Positions 8,296 to 17,904 are shown, counted from the first letter of the stretch. The stretch: DNA of 64,000 nt from an uncultured Eubacteriales bacterium (GCA_959602365.1 CAUGSS010000003.1:50848-114847), one strand, 5' to 3'. Notes: generated by a model from the letters alone, not told the origin. Numbers and translations are program-made.

Positions 8296-8918
8296 ACGAT
8301 CCCTATAGCGTACTTGGCATTACCCCTGAAGCCACCGACGAAGAGGTGAAGCAGGCCTATCGAACTCTGGCCCGCAAATATCATCCGGATAACTATCAGA
8401 ATAATCCTCTGGCCGATCTGGCGGAGGAGAAGATGAAGGAAATCAATGAGGCCTATGAGGCCATCACCAAGATGCGCGCCGGCGGAGGAGGGGGCTATCA
8501 GTCCTCTTCGGCCGAATATCAGAGCCGTCCCTCCGGCGGCGGAAGCAGCTATAATGGCTATCAACAGCAGCGGGGTCATTCTGACCCGATCTATGCCCAG
8601 GTGCGCAGCGCCATCAATGCCGGGGATATCTATCAGGCGGAAAACCTGCTATCCAGAGCTGCACGGCAGGATGCCGAGTGGTATTTCCTGCAGGGAAGCA
8701 TTGCCTACCGCAAGGGTTGGCTGGACGAGGCCATGAGCAATTATCAGCGCGCTGTCTCTATGGACCCGGGCAATGTGGAGTATCGCCGGGCCTATAACAT
8801 GATGCAGCAGAGCGGTCAGGCCTATCGCTCCAACGGGTATTCCACCGGCGCGGATGCGATGGACTGCTGCACCACACTGATGTGCCTGAACTGCCTGTGC
8901 GGCGGGGGGCGTTGCTGA
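8292..8918 (+). CDS. DnaJ-domain protein with TPR-like repeats and Cys-rich tail
   Basis: 208 residues. A J domain fills residues 1-65, with the Hsp70-stimulating HPD motif in KYHPDN; a Gly/Ser-rich linker follows, then TPR-like helices (~100-180) of the AEWYFLQGSIAYRKGW type. It ends in a dense cysteine tail, CCTTLMCLNCLCGGGRC. It lacks the DnaJ zinc finger and C-terminal domains, so it is a specialised co-chaperone rather than DnaJ itself. It overlaps the DUF5685 gene by ATGA and the next membrane-protein gene by one base (TGATG), which implies a joint role. Confidence 0.85.
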   Translation: MNDPYSVLGITPEATDEEVKQAYRTLARKYHPDNYQNNPLADLAEEKMKEINEAYEAITKMRAGGGGGYQSSSAEYQSRPSGGGSSYNGYQQQRGHSDPIYAQVRSAINAGDIYQAENLLSRAARQDAEWYFLQGSIAYRKGWLDEAMSNYQRAVSMDPGNVEYRRAYNMMQQSGQAYRSNGYSTGADAMDCCTTLMCLNCLCGGGRC

Positions 8919-9469
8919 TGGAACGGGCAAAAATCTCGCCCCGGCTGATTGCTCTGGCCGGAGTACTGGCCGCGGTAGCGCTGGTGATCCAGCTGTTGGC
9001 CAGCCTGATCCCCAGCGGCTGGACGGCCATGGCGGCGGTGGCCGGGCTTGCGGTAGCTGTGGCGGTCTCTGCCGCAGGCTATATGGCCGGTATCCTGTGT
9101 TATGTGGTTTCCGGCGTATTGTCGCTGTTGCTGCTGCCGGCCAAACATGTGGTAATTTTGTTTGTCTGTCTGTTTGGAATTTATCCTCTGGTCAAAAGCC
9201 TTTTGGAGCGGTTAAAGGTGAGGGCGGCAGAGTATCTGCTGAAACTGGTGTTTTTTAACCTTGTGTTCTCGCTGCTCTATCTGTTGGCCTACCAGATTTT
9301 TTTCCAGTCTGCTGCCGAGGCCTGGAGCTATCCGGTGCCCTTCCTGCCCATTCTGTTCGTGGCGGGAAACGTCATTTTCCTGATCTATGACTATGCCTTT
9401 TCCAAGGTGATGTCACTGATACAGGCCAGGCTTATTCCGCAGCTGCGCCGCCGTTTTGTCGGACGTTGA
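8918..9469 (+). CDS. Hypothetical integral membrane protein
   Basis: 183 residues beginning MERAKISPRL; the ATG shares a base with the preceding TGA. About five hydrophobic segments are seen (residues ~10-30, 35-58, 65-85, 105-125, 140-160), with basic residues at both ends. No family is recognised. It is translationally coupled to the DnaJ-like gene and probably anchors or partners it at the membrane. The following operon's promoter begins at 9471, right after the stop. Confidence 0.75.
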   Translation: MERAKISPRLIALAGVLAAVALVIQLLASLIPSGWTAMAAVAGLAVAVAVSAAGYMAGILCYVVSGVLSLLLLPAKHVVILFVCLFGIYPLVKSLLERLKVRAAEYLLKLVFFNLVFSLLYLLAYQIFFQSAAEAWSYPVPFLPILFVAGNVIFLIYDYAFSKVMSLIQARLIPQLRRRFVGR

Positions 9470-9470
9470 C

Positions 9471-9499
9471 TTTACACAGCAAAAAAATATTGATATAAT
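9471..9499 (+). promoter_or_regulatory. Sigma-A promoter of the yicC-remA-gmk-...-thiN operon
   Basis: TTTACA, a 17-base A-rich spacer, TATAAT; the leader to the yicC ATG is ~30 bases. Confidence 0.65.
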
Positions 9500-9535
9500 A
9501 ATCAAATGCGAAATGATCTCGAACGAGGTGTGCAT

Positions 9536-10414
9536 ATGATTAAGAGCATGACAGGTTACGGCCGCGGCGAGGCTGAGTTAAACGGCCGGTCGATTGTCAT
9601 TGAACTGAAAAGCGTCAATAACCGCTATTTGGACTGCAATGTGCGGCTGCCCCGCTCCTGCGCCTTTGCGGAGGAAGGGATTAAAAACCGGATTAAGGCC
9701 ATCACATCCCGGGGAAAGGTAGACGTCTATATCACCGTGGACAGCACCCAGGCGGATGCGGTGGCAGTGACGCTGAACCGCCCCTTGGCGGAGAGCTATC
9801 TGAAAGCCCTGGGGGAGATGTCAGCGGCGTTCGGCATTCAAAACGACATCACAGTGTCCGGCCTCTCTCGGTTTCCGGACGTGCTTACGGTGGAAAAGCT
9901 GCCCCAGGATCAGGATGCTCTGGCCGCCGATCTTTACTCGGTGCTGGATCTGGCCTTGGCGGACTTCGACGGAATGCGCCGCACGGAGGGCGCCAAGCTG
10001 AAGGAGGATTTGCTGGGCAAGCTGATCCATTTGGAGCATTTTGTCTCCCAGGTGGAAGAGCGTTCCCCTGAAACGGTGCGGGAGTACCGGGAAAAACTGC
10101 TCTCAAAACTGCAGGAGGTGCTGAGCAGCACCCAGATTGACGAAAGCAGAGTGCTCACTGAGGCCGCCATCTTTGCCGATAAAGTGGCGGTGGATGAGGA
10201 GACGGTCCGTCTGCGCAGCCATATCACCCAGTTCCGCGCGCTCCTGGAGGAGGGCGGCATTGTGGGCCGTAAAATTGATTTCCTGATCCAAGAGATGAAT
10301 CGGGAGACCAATACCATCGGGTCTAAGTGTACGGATTTAGCCATCTCCCATATTGTGGTGGATATGAAATCCGAGATCGAAAAACTGCGGGAGCAGGTTC
10401 AGAATATTGAGTGA
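9536..10414 (+). CDS. yicC: YicC family endoribonuclease
   Basis: A 292-residue YicC/YloC protein opening MIKSMTGYGRGE, the family signature, and ending with the conserved EIEKLREQVQNIE. YicC-type proteins are RNA endonucleases implicated in small-RNA and mRNA decay. The start at 9536 was preferred to 9506 because the conserved N-terminus begins there and ACGAGG precedes it. It heads the operon with remA, gmk and rpoZ, the same order as in Bacillus (yloC-remA-gmk-rpoZ). Confidence 0.92.
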   Translation: MIKSMTGYGRGEAELNGRSIVIELKSVNNRYLDCNVRLPRSCAFAEEGIKNRIKAITSRGKVDVYITVDSTQADAVAVTLNRPLAESYLKALGEMSAAFGIQNDITVSGLSRFPDVLTVEKLPQDQDALAADLYSVLDLALADFDGMRRTEGAKLKEDLLGKLIHLEHFVSQVEERSPETVREYREKLLSKLQEVLSSTQIDESRVLTEAAIFADKVAVDEETVRLRSHITQFRALLEEGGIVGRKIDFLIQEMNRETNTIGSKCTDLAISHIVVDMKSEIEKLREQVQNIE

Positions 10415-10429
10415 GACGGAGGGAAGTAC

Positions 10430-10699
10430 ATGAAATTGCTGAATATTGGGTTTGGCAACATGGTCTCCGCCGACCGGCTCATTGCGATTGTCAGTCCTGA
10501 CTCCGCCCCAATTAAGCGTATGATTCAAGAGAGCCGGGAAAAGGGCCTTTTGATTGACGGCACATACGGCCGGCGGACCCGGGCGGTCATCCTGATGGAC
10601 AGCGACCATGTGGTACTTTCCGCTATTCAGCCGGAGACCATCGCAAACCGGCTCAACAGCCGGGAGACGGCGACAGAGGGGGAATCGGAAGATGAATAG
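10430..10699 (+). CDS. remA: Extracellular matrix regulator RemA (DUF370)
   Basis: 89 residues with the DUF370 core LLNIGFGNMVSADRLIAIV and the RTRAVILMDSDHVVLS strand. RemA is a ring-forming DNA-binding protein that activates matrix and osmoprotection genes in Bacillus; in Clostridia its targets are unclear. The acidic tail (ESEDE) ends in TAG that overlaps the gmk ATG by eight bases. Confidence 0.92.
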   Translation: MKLLNIGFGNMVSADRLIAIVSPDSAPIKRMIQESREKGLLIDGTYGRRTRAVILMDSDHVVLSAIQPETIANRLNSRETATEGESEDE

Positions 10700-11303
10700 G
10701 CCTCAGCAGAGGGGAAGCCTGGCCATCATTTCAGGCCCTTCTGGCGTGGGCAAGAGCACGGTGATTGCAGAAGTGCTGCGCCGCAGGCCGGACCTGTATT
10801 TTTCCGTCTCGTTTACCACTCGCCAGCCCAGAGAGGGAGAGGTGGACGGCGTCAATTACTTTTTTGTGGATGTACCGGAGTTTGAGCGCATGATTCAGGC
10901 TGGTGAGCTGTTGGAGTACGCCAATTACTCCGGGAACTATTACGGCACCTCTGCAAAGCTGATTGATGAAAAACTGGACGCCGGTATTGACGTGCTTCTG
11001 GACATCGAAGTGGTTGGCAGCAAGATTGTGCACGATAAGCGCCCGGACACCCCGTTGATTTTTGTCATTCCTCCGTCTTTTGAGGCGCTGTCCCGCCGGC
11101 TGCACGGACGAAATACTGATCCGGAGGATGTCATCCAGCGCAGACTGGACCGGGCGAGAGAGGAACTGAAAGAAATATCCAGATATGACTATTTGGTTGT
11201 CAATGATGTCGTATCGGCGGCGGCGGATGAGGTGCTTGCCATTCTCTGCGCGGAACGCTGCCGCACCAGTAAACGGATCCATCTGATCAAGGAGGACGAG
11301 TAA
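10692..11303 (+). CDS. gmk: Guanylate kinase
   Basis: Phosphorylates GMP to GDP. 203 residues; the P-loop GPSGVGKST is near residue 15 and the GMP-binding block TTRQPREGEVDGVNYFF follows. The ATG at 10692 overlaps the remA stop; an upstream frame reaching 10608 lies within remA and is rejected. Next to rpoZ, as in most bacteria. Confidence 0.96.
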   Translation: MNRPQQRGSLAIISGPSGVGKSTVIAEVLRRRPDLYFSVSFTTRQPREGEVDGVNYFFVDVPEFERMIQAGELLEYANYSGNYYGTSAKLIDEKLDAGIDVLLDIEVVGSKIVHDKRPDTPLIFVIPPSFEALSRRLHGRNTDPEDVIQRRLDRAREELKEISRYDYLVVNDVVSAAADEVLAILCAERCRTSKRIHLIKEDE

Positions 11304-11304
11304 A

Positions 11305-11505
11305 ATGGTTTTATATCCGATGAATGAGATGCTGGCCCATATCGAGAGCCGCTATCTGCTGGTCAATATGGTGGCGCACCGCGCCCGGGAGATCTCTGAG
11401 GAGGCGGAAAAGAATTCCATCTCTTTGGATGAGAAGCCGGTGACCATGGCGCTGGAAGAAGTGCGCAGCGGTGAACTCCGTCAGGAGGAGCCCGTTGAAT
11501 TTTGA
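11305..11505 (+). CDS. rpoZ: RNA polymerase omega subunit
   Basis: A 66-residue omega subunit, with the conserved SRYLLVNMVAHRAREI helix that binds the beta' subunit tail and helps assemble RNA polymerase. It begins one base after the gmk stop. Short but within the range for Clostridia. An 84-base gap with a strong ribosome-binding site leads to priA. Confidence 0.93.
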   Translation: MVLYPMNEMLAHIESRYLLVNMVAHRAREISEEAEKNSISLDEKPVTMALEEVRSGELRQEEPVEF

Positions 11506-11589
11506 TACTTGGGGGACAGCGTCCGGTCATTGAGGCTGGGCGCTGTTCCCTGGCTTTTTGCACGGAAAGACAAAGGGGGACGGGGAGGC

Positions 11590-14052
11590 ATGCAGAGGGA
11601 TACGCTGTGTCATGTTGCGGTATCCTCCGCCACCTATGCGATTGACAAGCCCTATACCTATCTGCTGCCTGAACCTTTTTTGGACCGGGCCCAGCCCGGC
11701 ATGCGGGTTATTGTTCCATTCGGCACTGGAAACCGGCGGGTGGAGGGGCTGATCCTTGATTTGGGGGCTGGAGAGCGAAGCCGGGGACTGAAGCCGGTTA
11801 TGGCTTTGCTGGATGAGGCTCCGATGCTGGACAGAGAAGGGATACGTCTGGCCCTCTGGATGCATGAGCGGTATTATTGCACCGTATATCATGCCATTAA
11901 GGCCATGCTGCCTGCGGGGCTGTATTTCTCGCTGAAGGACCGGTACTGCATTGCGCCGGGGGTGGACCGGGCGCAAGCGTATGACTCGGCGGATACACCG
12001 GCGATGCAAAAAGTGCTGGATCTGGTCTATGCCGGTCCGGACGGGATGGAAAAGGGAACTTTGTTGGAGGCATTTGGTCCCTCCAATCCGGCCCCTGCGC
12101 TGCACAGGCTGATGGATCAGGGCATTTTAACCTTGGAGACATCGGCATCCCGCCATGTGGGAGACAAGATGGAGCAGGTTGCCGTGCTGGATCTGGCGGT
12201 GGAGGAGGCGCAGGCTAAACTGAGCGCCCGCACCCCATCCCAGCAGGCGGTGCTGCGATTGATGGAGGAACTTCCAGAAGTATCCCTCAAGGATATTCGC
12301 TATTTTACCGGGGCGGGCACGCAGACGGTAAAAGCGATGGAGCGGAAGGGAATCCTTCTCTTGGAGCAGAGAGAGGTATTTCGCCGGCCTAAGCAGCGCT
12401 GGGTGGAACAGGCCGACCCTCCGGTCTTGAATGCGGAACAGCAGCGCTGCCTTGACGGCCTGGAACAGTTGCTCGCGGAGGATCAACCCAACTGTGCCCT
12501 GCTCTATGGGGTCACAGGAAGCGGAAAAACCCAGGTCTATATTCGTCTGATTCAAGCCGCACTGGCCTCCGGAAAGACAGCGCTGATTTTAGTGCCGGAG
12601 ATTGCTCTGACGCCGCAGCTTCTGGCGCTGTTTTCCGCTCAATTTGGAGATGAGATCGCCCTGCTCCACAGCATGCTTCCCGCCGGGGAACGGTATGATG
12701 AATGGAAACGGGTGCGCTCCGGACGGGCAAAAGTAGTGGTTGGCACCCGATCGGCCATTTTCGCGCCGTTGGATCATCTGGGACTCATTATACTGGATGA
12801 GGAACAGGAGGCAAGCTACAAATCTGAGAGCACGCCCCGCTATCACGCCCGGGATGTCGCAAAATATCGGATTGCCCACGCCCGTGGACTGCTGGTCTTG
12901 GGATCGGCCACACCTGCGGTGGAGTCGATGTTCCATGCTAAGGCGGGGAATTACCATCTGTTTTCTCTGCGCCAGCGCTATAATCAGAAGGCGCTGCCCA
13001 GGGTTATCATTGCTGATTTGAAAGAGGCGCTACGCGCCGGTTCAGACGCCATACTAGGCAGGGAACTGGTCGGCGAACTGGAGCAAAATATTCAGTCCGG
13101 GGAGCAGTCCATCCTGTTCATCAATCGCCGGGGAACCAGCCGCATGGTGGTGTGCACTGAGTGCGGCGAATCCCCCCAGTGTCCGCGCTGTTCCGTCCGG
13201 CTCACCTACCACAAGGCCAATGGAAGACTTATGTGCCACTATTGCGGCCATTCGGAGCCGCTGCCTGCGCACTGTCCTTCCTGCGGCGGGGAACTGACCT
13301 TTTCCGGCGCGGGCACGCAGAAAGTGCAGGAGGAGGTCCAGCGTCTCTTCCCCGGGGTGGAAGTCATGCGGATGGACACCGACACCATCTCCGCCACCCA
13401 CACCCATGAAAAGATGTTGGACAAGTTTCGGCGGCAGAACATCCCGGTGCTGGTGGGAACCCAGATGGTGGCCAAGGGGCTGGATTTTGAAAATGTGACG
13501 TTGGTGGGGGTTATCTCTGCCGATCAGTCCCTCTATGTGGACGATTTCCGCGCCACGGAGCGGACCTTCTCGCTGTTGACCCAGGTGGTGGGCCGGGCGG
13601 GACGGGGAGAGCGGACGGGCCGGGCGGTGATTCAATCCTATACGCCAAAAAATGATGTCATTCAGTGTGCGGCCCGGCAGGACTACGACCGGTTTTATGA
13701 AAACGAGATCTTGCTCCGGCAGGCCCGGGGGCTGCCGCCGTATCGGGATCTATATGTGTTTACCCTGTCCGGCCTGAATGAAGGGGCGGTGCTGCGCAGC
13801 TGCATGCGTTTGGCCGACGGACTGCGTGCCTGGCAGAGGGATAGCGCCCTGCGAGATGCAGAGCTGCAGGTTTTGGGACCCGCTGCAGCGCCGGTGCTGA
13901 TGGTCAATAAGCGCTATCGCTATCTCATTACGGTGTTGGGCAAGAGCGGCCCGGCGCTGCGCAATATGGTGGCCTATCTGCTCAAGACAGCCCAGACAGA
14001 TCCGCTGAATCGCGGCGTATCTGTCTTTGCGGACTTAAATCCCATGGAATAG
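11590..14052 (+). CDS. priA: Primosomal replication restart helicase PriA
   Basis: The 3'-5' helicase that reloads the replisome at stalled forks. 820 residues: N-terminal 3'BD domain (YAIDKPYTYLLP), helicase lobe with Walker A GVTGSGKT near residue 310 and Walker B LDEEQEAS near 400, then an eight-cysteine zinc region (CTECGESPQCPRC, CHYCG, CPSCGG) around 520-570, and motifs V/VI (VVGRAGRG). The box is DEEQ rather than DEEH, as in many Clostridia. The ATG at 11590, after GGGGAGGC, is preferred over a TTG at 11509. Confidence 0.94.
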   Translation: MQRDTLCHVAVSSATYAIDKPYTYLLPEPFLDRAQPGMRVIVPFGTGNRRVEGLILDLGAGERSRGLKPVMALLDEAPMLDREGIRLALWMHERYYCTVYHAIKAMLPAGLYFSLKDRYCIAPGVDRAQAYDSADTPAMQKVLDLVYAGPDGMEKGTLLEAFGPSNPAPALHRLMDQGILTLETSASRHVGDKMEQVAVLDLAVEEAQAKLSARTPSQQAVLRLMEELPEVSLKDIRYFTGAGTQTVKAMERKGILLLEQREVFRRPKQRWVEQADPPVLNAEQQRCLDGLEQLLAEDQPNCALLYGVTGSGKTQVYIRLIQAALASGKTALILVPEIALTPQLLALFSAQFGDEIALLHSMLPAGERYDEWKRVRSGRAKVVVGTRSAIFAPLDHLGLIILDEEQEASYKSESTPRYHARDVAKYRIAHARGLLVLGSATPAVESMFHAKAGNYHLFSLRQRYNQKALPRVIIADLKEALRAGSDAILGRELVGELEQNIQSGEQSILFINRRGTSRMVVCTECGESPQCPRCSVRLTYHKANGRLMCHYCGHSEPLPAHCPSCGGELTFSGAGTQKVQEEVQRLFPGVEVMRMDTDTISATHTHEKMLDKFRRQNIPVLVGTQMVAKGLDFENVTLVGVISADQSLYVDDFRATERTFSLLTQVVGRAGRGERTGRAVIQSYTPKNDVIQCAARQDYDRFYENEILLRQARGLPPYRDLYVFTLSGLNEGAVLRSCMRLADGLRAWQRDSALRDAELQVLGPAAAPVLMVNKRYRYLITVLGKSGPALRNMVAYLLKTAQTDPLNRGVSVFADLNPME

Positions 14053-14073
14053 GAATAATGGAGGAAGAAAAAC

Positions 14074-14571
14074 ATGCTGCGAGAAATTATAAAAAAGGGC
14101 GACGAGGTCCTCAACAAGAAGTGCCATCCGGTTACGAAATTTGACGAAAAGCTCCACACGCTTCTGGACGACATGGGAGAGACACTGCGCCAGGCCGACG
14201 GTGTGGGCCTGGCCGCTCCTCAGGTTGGCATTCTCCGTCAGGTGGTTGTGGTGATCAATGAGAATGATGAGCTGATTGAGCTGGTCAATCCGGAGATTAT
14301 CCAGTCCTCGGGAGAACAGTTCGGCCTGGAGGGCTGTCTGTCCGTTCCCGGGCGCTACGGCTTTGTCAAGCGTCCCATGGTGGTGCGGGTTCGGGCCCAG
14401 GACAGAGATGGAAATACCTTTGAAGTGGAAGATCAGGGCCTCACCGCCCGGTGCTTCTGCCACGAGATCGACCACCTGAGCGGACACCTCTTTGATGAGC
14501 TGGTGGATCGCACCTATACGGTGGAGGAACTGGACGCTATGGAAGCCGAGGGCCAGGAGATCGAGGAATAA
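14074..14571 (+). CDS. def: Peptide deformylase
   Basis: Removes the formyl group from nascent Met. 165 residues with the three motifs GVGLAAPQVG, EGCLSVPG (metal-ligand Cys) and HEIDHLSGHLF (HExxH variant QEXDH/HEIDH). The ATG follows GGAGGAAG. fmt begins three bases after the stop, so the formylation and deformylation genes are adjacent. Confidence 0.96.
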   Translation: MLREIIKKGDEVLNKKCHPVTKFDEKLHTLLDDMGETLRQADGVGLAAPQVGILRQVVVVINENDELIELVNPEIIQSSGEQFGLEGCLSVPGRYGFVKRPMVVRVRAQDRDGNTFEVEDQGLTARCFCHEIDHLSGHLFDELVDRTYTVEELDAMEAEGQEIEE

Positions 14572-14574
14572 AAC

Positions 14575-15492
14575 ATGCGGATTGTGTTTATGGGTACGCC
14601 GGAGTTTGCCGTGCCCTCACTGAGACAACTGATTGCCGATGGTCATGAGATTGTCTGTGTGCTGACTCAGCCGGACAAACCCAAAAACCGGGGAATGAAG
14701 CTGATGCCAAGCCCGGTCAAGGTTGTCGCAATGGAGCACCAGATCGAGGTTTATCAGCCCGCCACCCTGAAAAGCGGTGAGGCGCTGGAGCGGCTGAGCG
14801 CCTTGAAGCCTGAGCTGATTGTTGTGGCCGCCTATGGCAAAATCCTGCCGAAAGAAATTCTGGACCTGCCCCGGCTGGGCTGCATTAATGTTCACTCCTC
14901 TCTGCTGCCCCGCTATCGGGGCGCGGCGCCCATCAACTGGGCGATTCTGAATGGGGAGACAGAGACCGGCGTCACCATCATGTATATGGCGGAGGGATTG
15001 GACACGGGAGACATCATCTCCCAGCGGGCGACTGCCATTGATCCCGACGAGACCGTGGAATCCCTCCACGACCGGTTGGCCCTGTTGGGGGCAGAACTGT
15101 TGGGGGAGACGGTGGCCGCCATCGGTGCAGGCACGGCACAGCGTGTGCCCCAGAACGATGCGGAGAGCTGTTACGCGCCCATGTTGAGCCGGCAGCTGTC
15201 GCCGATCGACTTTTCCCGCTCTGCGCATGAAATTCATAACCAGGTGCGGGGGTTGATTCCCTGGCCTGCCACTACCATGGAGATCAAGGGTCAAACCTTT
15301 AAGATCTTTGCGGTAGAGGAGACCGGCATGGACTCCACCCAGGGTGCGGGCACCCTGTTGGGGGCAGACAAACAGGGCATCAATGTGGTCTGCGGCGACG
15401 GAAAGGTGCTGCGCATTCTGGAACTCCAAGCGCCGGGAAAGAAGCGGATGCGCGCCGTAGATTATCTGCGGGGACACCCTCTGTTTGACTGA
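14575..15492 (+). CDS. fmt: Methionyl-tRNA formyltransferase
   Basis: Formylates initiator Met-tRNA using 10-formyl-THF. 305 residues: MRIVFMGTPEFAVPSL start, catalytic NVHSSLLPRYRGAAPINWAI with Asn-His in the formyltransferase domain, and a C-terminal OB-like domain from ~205. It is part of the long operon, between def and rsmB. Confidence 0.96.
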   Translation: MRIVFMGTPEFAVPSLRQLIADGHEIVCVLTQPDKPKNRGMKLMPSPVKVVAMEHQIEVYQPATLKSGEALERLSALKPELIVVAAYGKILPKEILDLPRLGCINVHSSLLPRYRGAAPINWAILNGETETGVTIMYMAEGLDTGDIISQRATAIDPDETVESLHDRLALLGAELLGETVAAIGAGTAQRVPQNDAESCYAPMLSRQLSPIDFSRSAHEIHNQVRGLIPWPATTMEIKGQTFKIFAVEETGMDSTQGAGTLLGADKQGINVVCGDGKVLRILELQAPGKKRMRAVDYLRGHPLFD

Positions 15493-15530
15493 CGGATTCA
15501 TTGCACGAATCGGAAGGAGATGGGCCTTGT

Positions 15531-16871
15531 ATGAGCGCGAACCCGGTATCCAGAGCCCGCGAGGCGGCGTTTGCAGCCTTGATGGCCTGCGAGACCCGCG
15601 GCGCCTGGTGCGATCAGGCCGTCCGCAGCGCCGCAAAAAAGTGGGCGCTGCCGCCTCGGGATGCGGCCCTGGCGGCCCGTCTCTGCTATGGCGTGGTACA
15701 AAATCGAATCCTGATGGACTTTTGGATTGACAGCTTTTCAAATCTTCCAGCGCACAAGCTTGATGTGCCGGTGCGTCTGAGTCTCCGCATGGGGCTGTAT
15801 CAGCTGCACTTTCTGGACCGGGTGCCGGACCGCGCCGCGGTACATGAGTCGGTGGAACTTGTGCGGAGATACTGCAAGAACAAAGGCGCTGCAGGGATGG
15901 TCAATGCCGTGCTGCGGGCCTTCCAGCGTGCCGGAGCGCCGCCGGTTCCCGAGCGGGAAGCGCGGCTGAAGAAGCTGTCCCTCCTGTACAGCCATCCGCT
16001 GCCGCTGGTTGAGCTGCTGACTGAGGAATTGGGGGATGATGTGGAGCCGCTGCTGGCCCTGAACAATACCCCGGCAGATACGGTCGTTCAGCTCAATCCC
16101 CTGAAAACCACCCGTCAGGCATTGGCGGATGAGCTGCGCCGGACCGGTGTGGAAGTGCAGGAGCACCCTTGGCTGGAGGACTGCCTGTTGGTGCGCGGCA
16201 GCGGTGATTTGGAACGCCTTTCCCCGTTCCGCGCCGGACACTTTTACGTCCAGGACGCGGCGGCAAAGCTCTGCGCTCTGGCGGCGGAGCCTTCGCCCGG
16301 AAGCAGAGTGCTGGATGTCTGTGCGGCTCCGGGCGGTAAGTCCTTTGCGCTGGGGCTGTCCATGAAAAATCAGTGTGAGATTTTGGCCCGGGATCTCAAC
16401 GAGAAAAAGCTGAGACACATAGAAGCCGGGGCAGCGCGGCTGGGGCTGTCCTGCATTCGCACTGCCCAGGCGGATGCGCGGTGTTATCAGCCTGAGCTCG
16501 ACTCCGCCTTTGATTTGGTTGTGGCCGACGTCCCCTGCTCCGGACTGGGCATTATCCGGAAAAAGCCGGATATTCGCTATAAGGATTTGAAGGATACGGA
16601 GGGGCTGCCGGCCATCCAGGCTGATATTCTGGATTGTGTCAGCCGCTATGTCCGCCCCGGCGGAACCCTGCTCTATTCCACCTGTACTGTGCTGCGCAGA
16701 GAAAATCAGGACGTGATAGCGTCCTTTTTGAAAAAGCGTTCCGACTTCGTTCTGGAGCCCTTTGGGCTTACCGGACCGGTGGGAGAGACCGAGGGGCAGA
16801 TTACCCTGTGGCCCCAGATCTATGGCACCGACGGATTCTATATTGCAAAGCTGAGGCGAGCAAATGGCTGA
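15531..16871 (+). CDS. rsmB: 16S rRNA m5C967 methyltransferase RsmB/Sun
   Basis: 446 residues. The N-terminal NusB-like domain (~1-140) is followed by a SAM methyltransferase domain with VLDVCAAPGGKS (~260), ADVPCSGLG (~340) and the catalytic-cysteine motif YSTCTV (~380). It methylates cytosine in 16S rRNA. The ATG at 15531 is preceded by AAGGAG; a TTG at 15501 is rejected. Overlaps rlmN by eight bases. Confidence 0.94.
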   Translation: MSANPVSRAREAAFAALMACETRGAWCDQAVRSAAKKWALPPRDAALAARLCYGVVQNRILMDFWIDSFSNLPAHKLDVPVRLSLRMGLYQLHFLDRVPDRAAVHESVELVRRYCKNKGAAGMVNAVLRAFQRAGAPPVPEREARLKKLSLLYSHPLPLVELLTEELGDDVEPLLALNNTPADTVVQLNPLKTTRQALADELRRTGVEVQEHPWLEDCLLVRGSGDLERLSPFRAGHFYVQDAAAKLCALAAEPSPGSRVLDVCAAPGGKSFALGLSMKNQCEILARDLNEKKLRHIEAGAARLGLSCIRTAQADARCYQPELDSAFDLVVADVPCSGLGIIRKKPDIRYKDLKDTEGLPAIQADILDCVSRYVRPGGTLLYSTCTVLRRENQDVIASFLKKRSDFVLEPFGLTGPVGETEGQITLWPQIYGTDGFYIAKLRRANG

Positions 16872-17904
16872 ACAGAAAACTGATTTGAAATCTATGACAA
16901 TCCCGGAATTGGAGGCCTACCTCGCAGAGCTGGGAGAGGCCAAATTCCGGGCCAAGCAGATCTTTACCTGGATGCACCGGGGGGCAGCGTCTTTTGAAGA
17001 GATGACAAACCTTCCCAAGACGCTGCGTAGCAAGCTGGAGGAGCGGTGTACCCTGACTGCGCTCAGAGTGGAGCGCAAACAGGTCTCAAAGCTGGACGGG
17101 ACGGTAAAATACCTCTGGAGGCTGGAGGATGACAACTGTGTGGAGACGGTGCTCATGCGCTATAAGCACGGCAATACCGTCTGTGTCTCCACGGAGATCG
17201 GCTGTGCCATGGGCTGCGCCTTTTGTGCCTCCACCATTGGCGGCCTTGTGCGGCGACTGACCGCCGGTGAAATTGTCAGCCAGGTGATCTTTACGCAAAA
17301 AGATTCCGGATTGCCCGTTTCCAATATCGTTTTGATGGGAATCGGCGAGCCTTTGGACAATTTCGACAGCGTATTGCGTTTTCTGGAGTTGGTCAACCAC
17401 CCGGATGGAATGAATATCGGCATGCGGCATATCAGCCTTTCAACCTGCGGATTGACAGAAAAAATTGACAAACTGGCCGACCTTCAGTTACAATTAACGT
17501 TATCGGTCTCGCTGCATGCCCCCGATGATGAAACCCGCTCGAAGATCATGCCGGTCAACCGCGCTTTCAGCGTGGAGCAGCTGTTTCAGAGCTGCCGTCG
17601 CTACTTTGAGAAAACGGGCCGCCGGATCTCCTACGAGTATGCTATGATTGACGGCGTCAACGACAGCGACGCTCAGGCTGACCTGCTGGCCAGCCACCTG
17701 CGGGGCGTTCCGGGGCATGTCAATCTGATTCCCCTCAACGACGTGCGGGAGAGTAAGCTGAAGCCAAGCCGGCGGGTGGCCGCCTTTCAAAAACGGCTGG
17801 AGAGCCATGGGATCACCGTGACGGTCCGCCGCAGACTGGGCAGCGATATCGACGCGTCCTGCGGCCAGCTTCGCCGCAAGACACTGCACCTCAAGGACGA
17901 ATAA
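16864..17904 (+). CDS. rlmN: 23S rRNA/tRNA m2A methyltransferase RlmN
   Basis: A radical-SAM enzyme that methylates C2 of A2503 in 23S rRNA and A37 of some tRNAs. 346 residues, with the cluster motif CAMGCAFCAS near 117-126, the MGIGEPLDN motif, and the C-terminal catalytic cysteine in DIDASCGQL. Start overlaps the rsmB end; the order rsmB-rlmN-prpC-prkC is conserved in Firmicutes. Confidence 0.96.
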   Translation: MAEQKTDLKSMTIPELEAYLAELGEAKFRAKQIFTWMHRGAASFEEMTNLPKTLRSKLEERCTLTALRVERKQVSKLDGTVKYLWRLEDDNCVETVLMRYKHGNTVCVSTEIGCAMGCAFCASTIGGLVRRLTAGEIVSQVIFTQKDSGLPVSNIVLMGIGEPLDNFDSVLRFLELVNHPDGMNIGMRHISLSTCGLTEKIDKLADLQLQLTLSVSLHAPDDETRSKIMPVNRAFSVEQLFQSCRRYFEKTGRRISYEYAMIDGVNDSDAQADLLASHLRGVPGHVNLIPLNDVRESKLKPSRRVAAFQKRLESHGITVTVRRRLGSDIDASCGQLRRKTLHLKDE

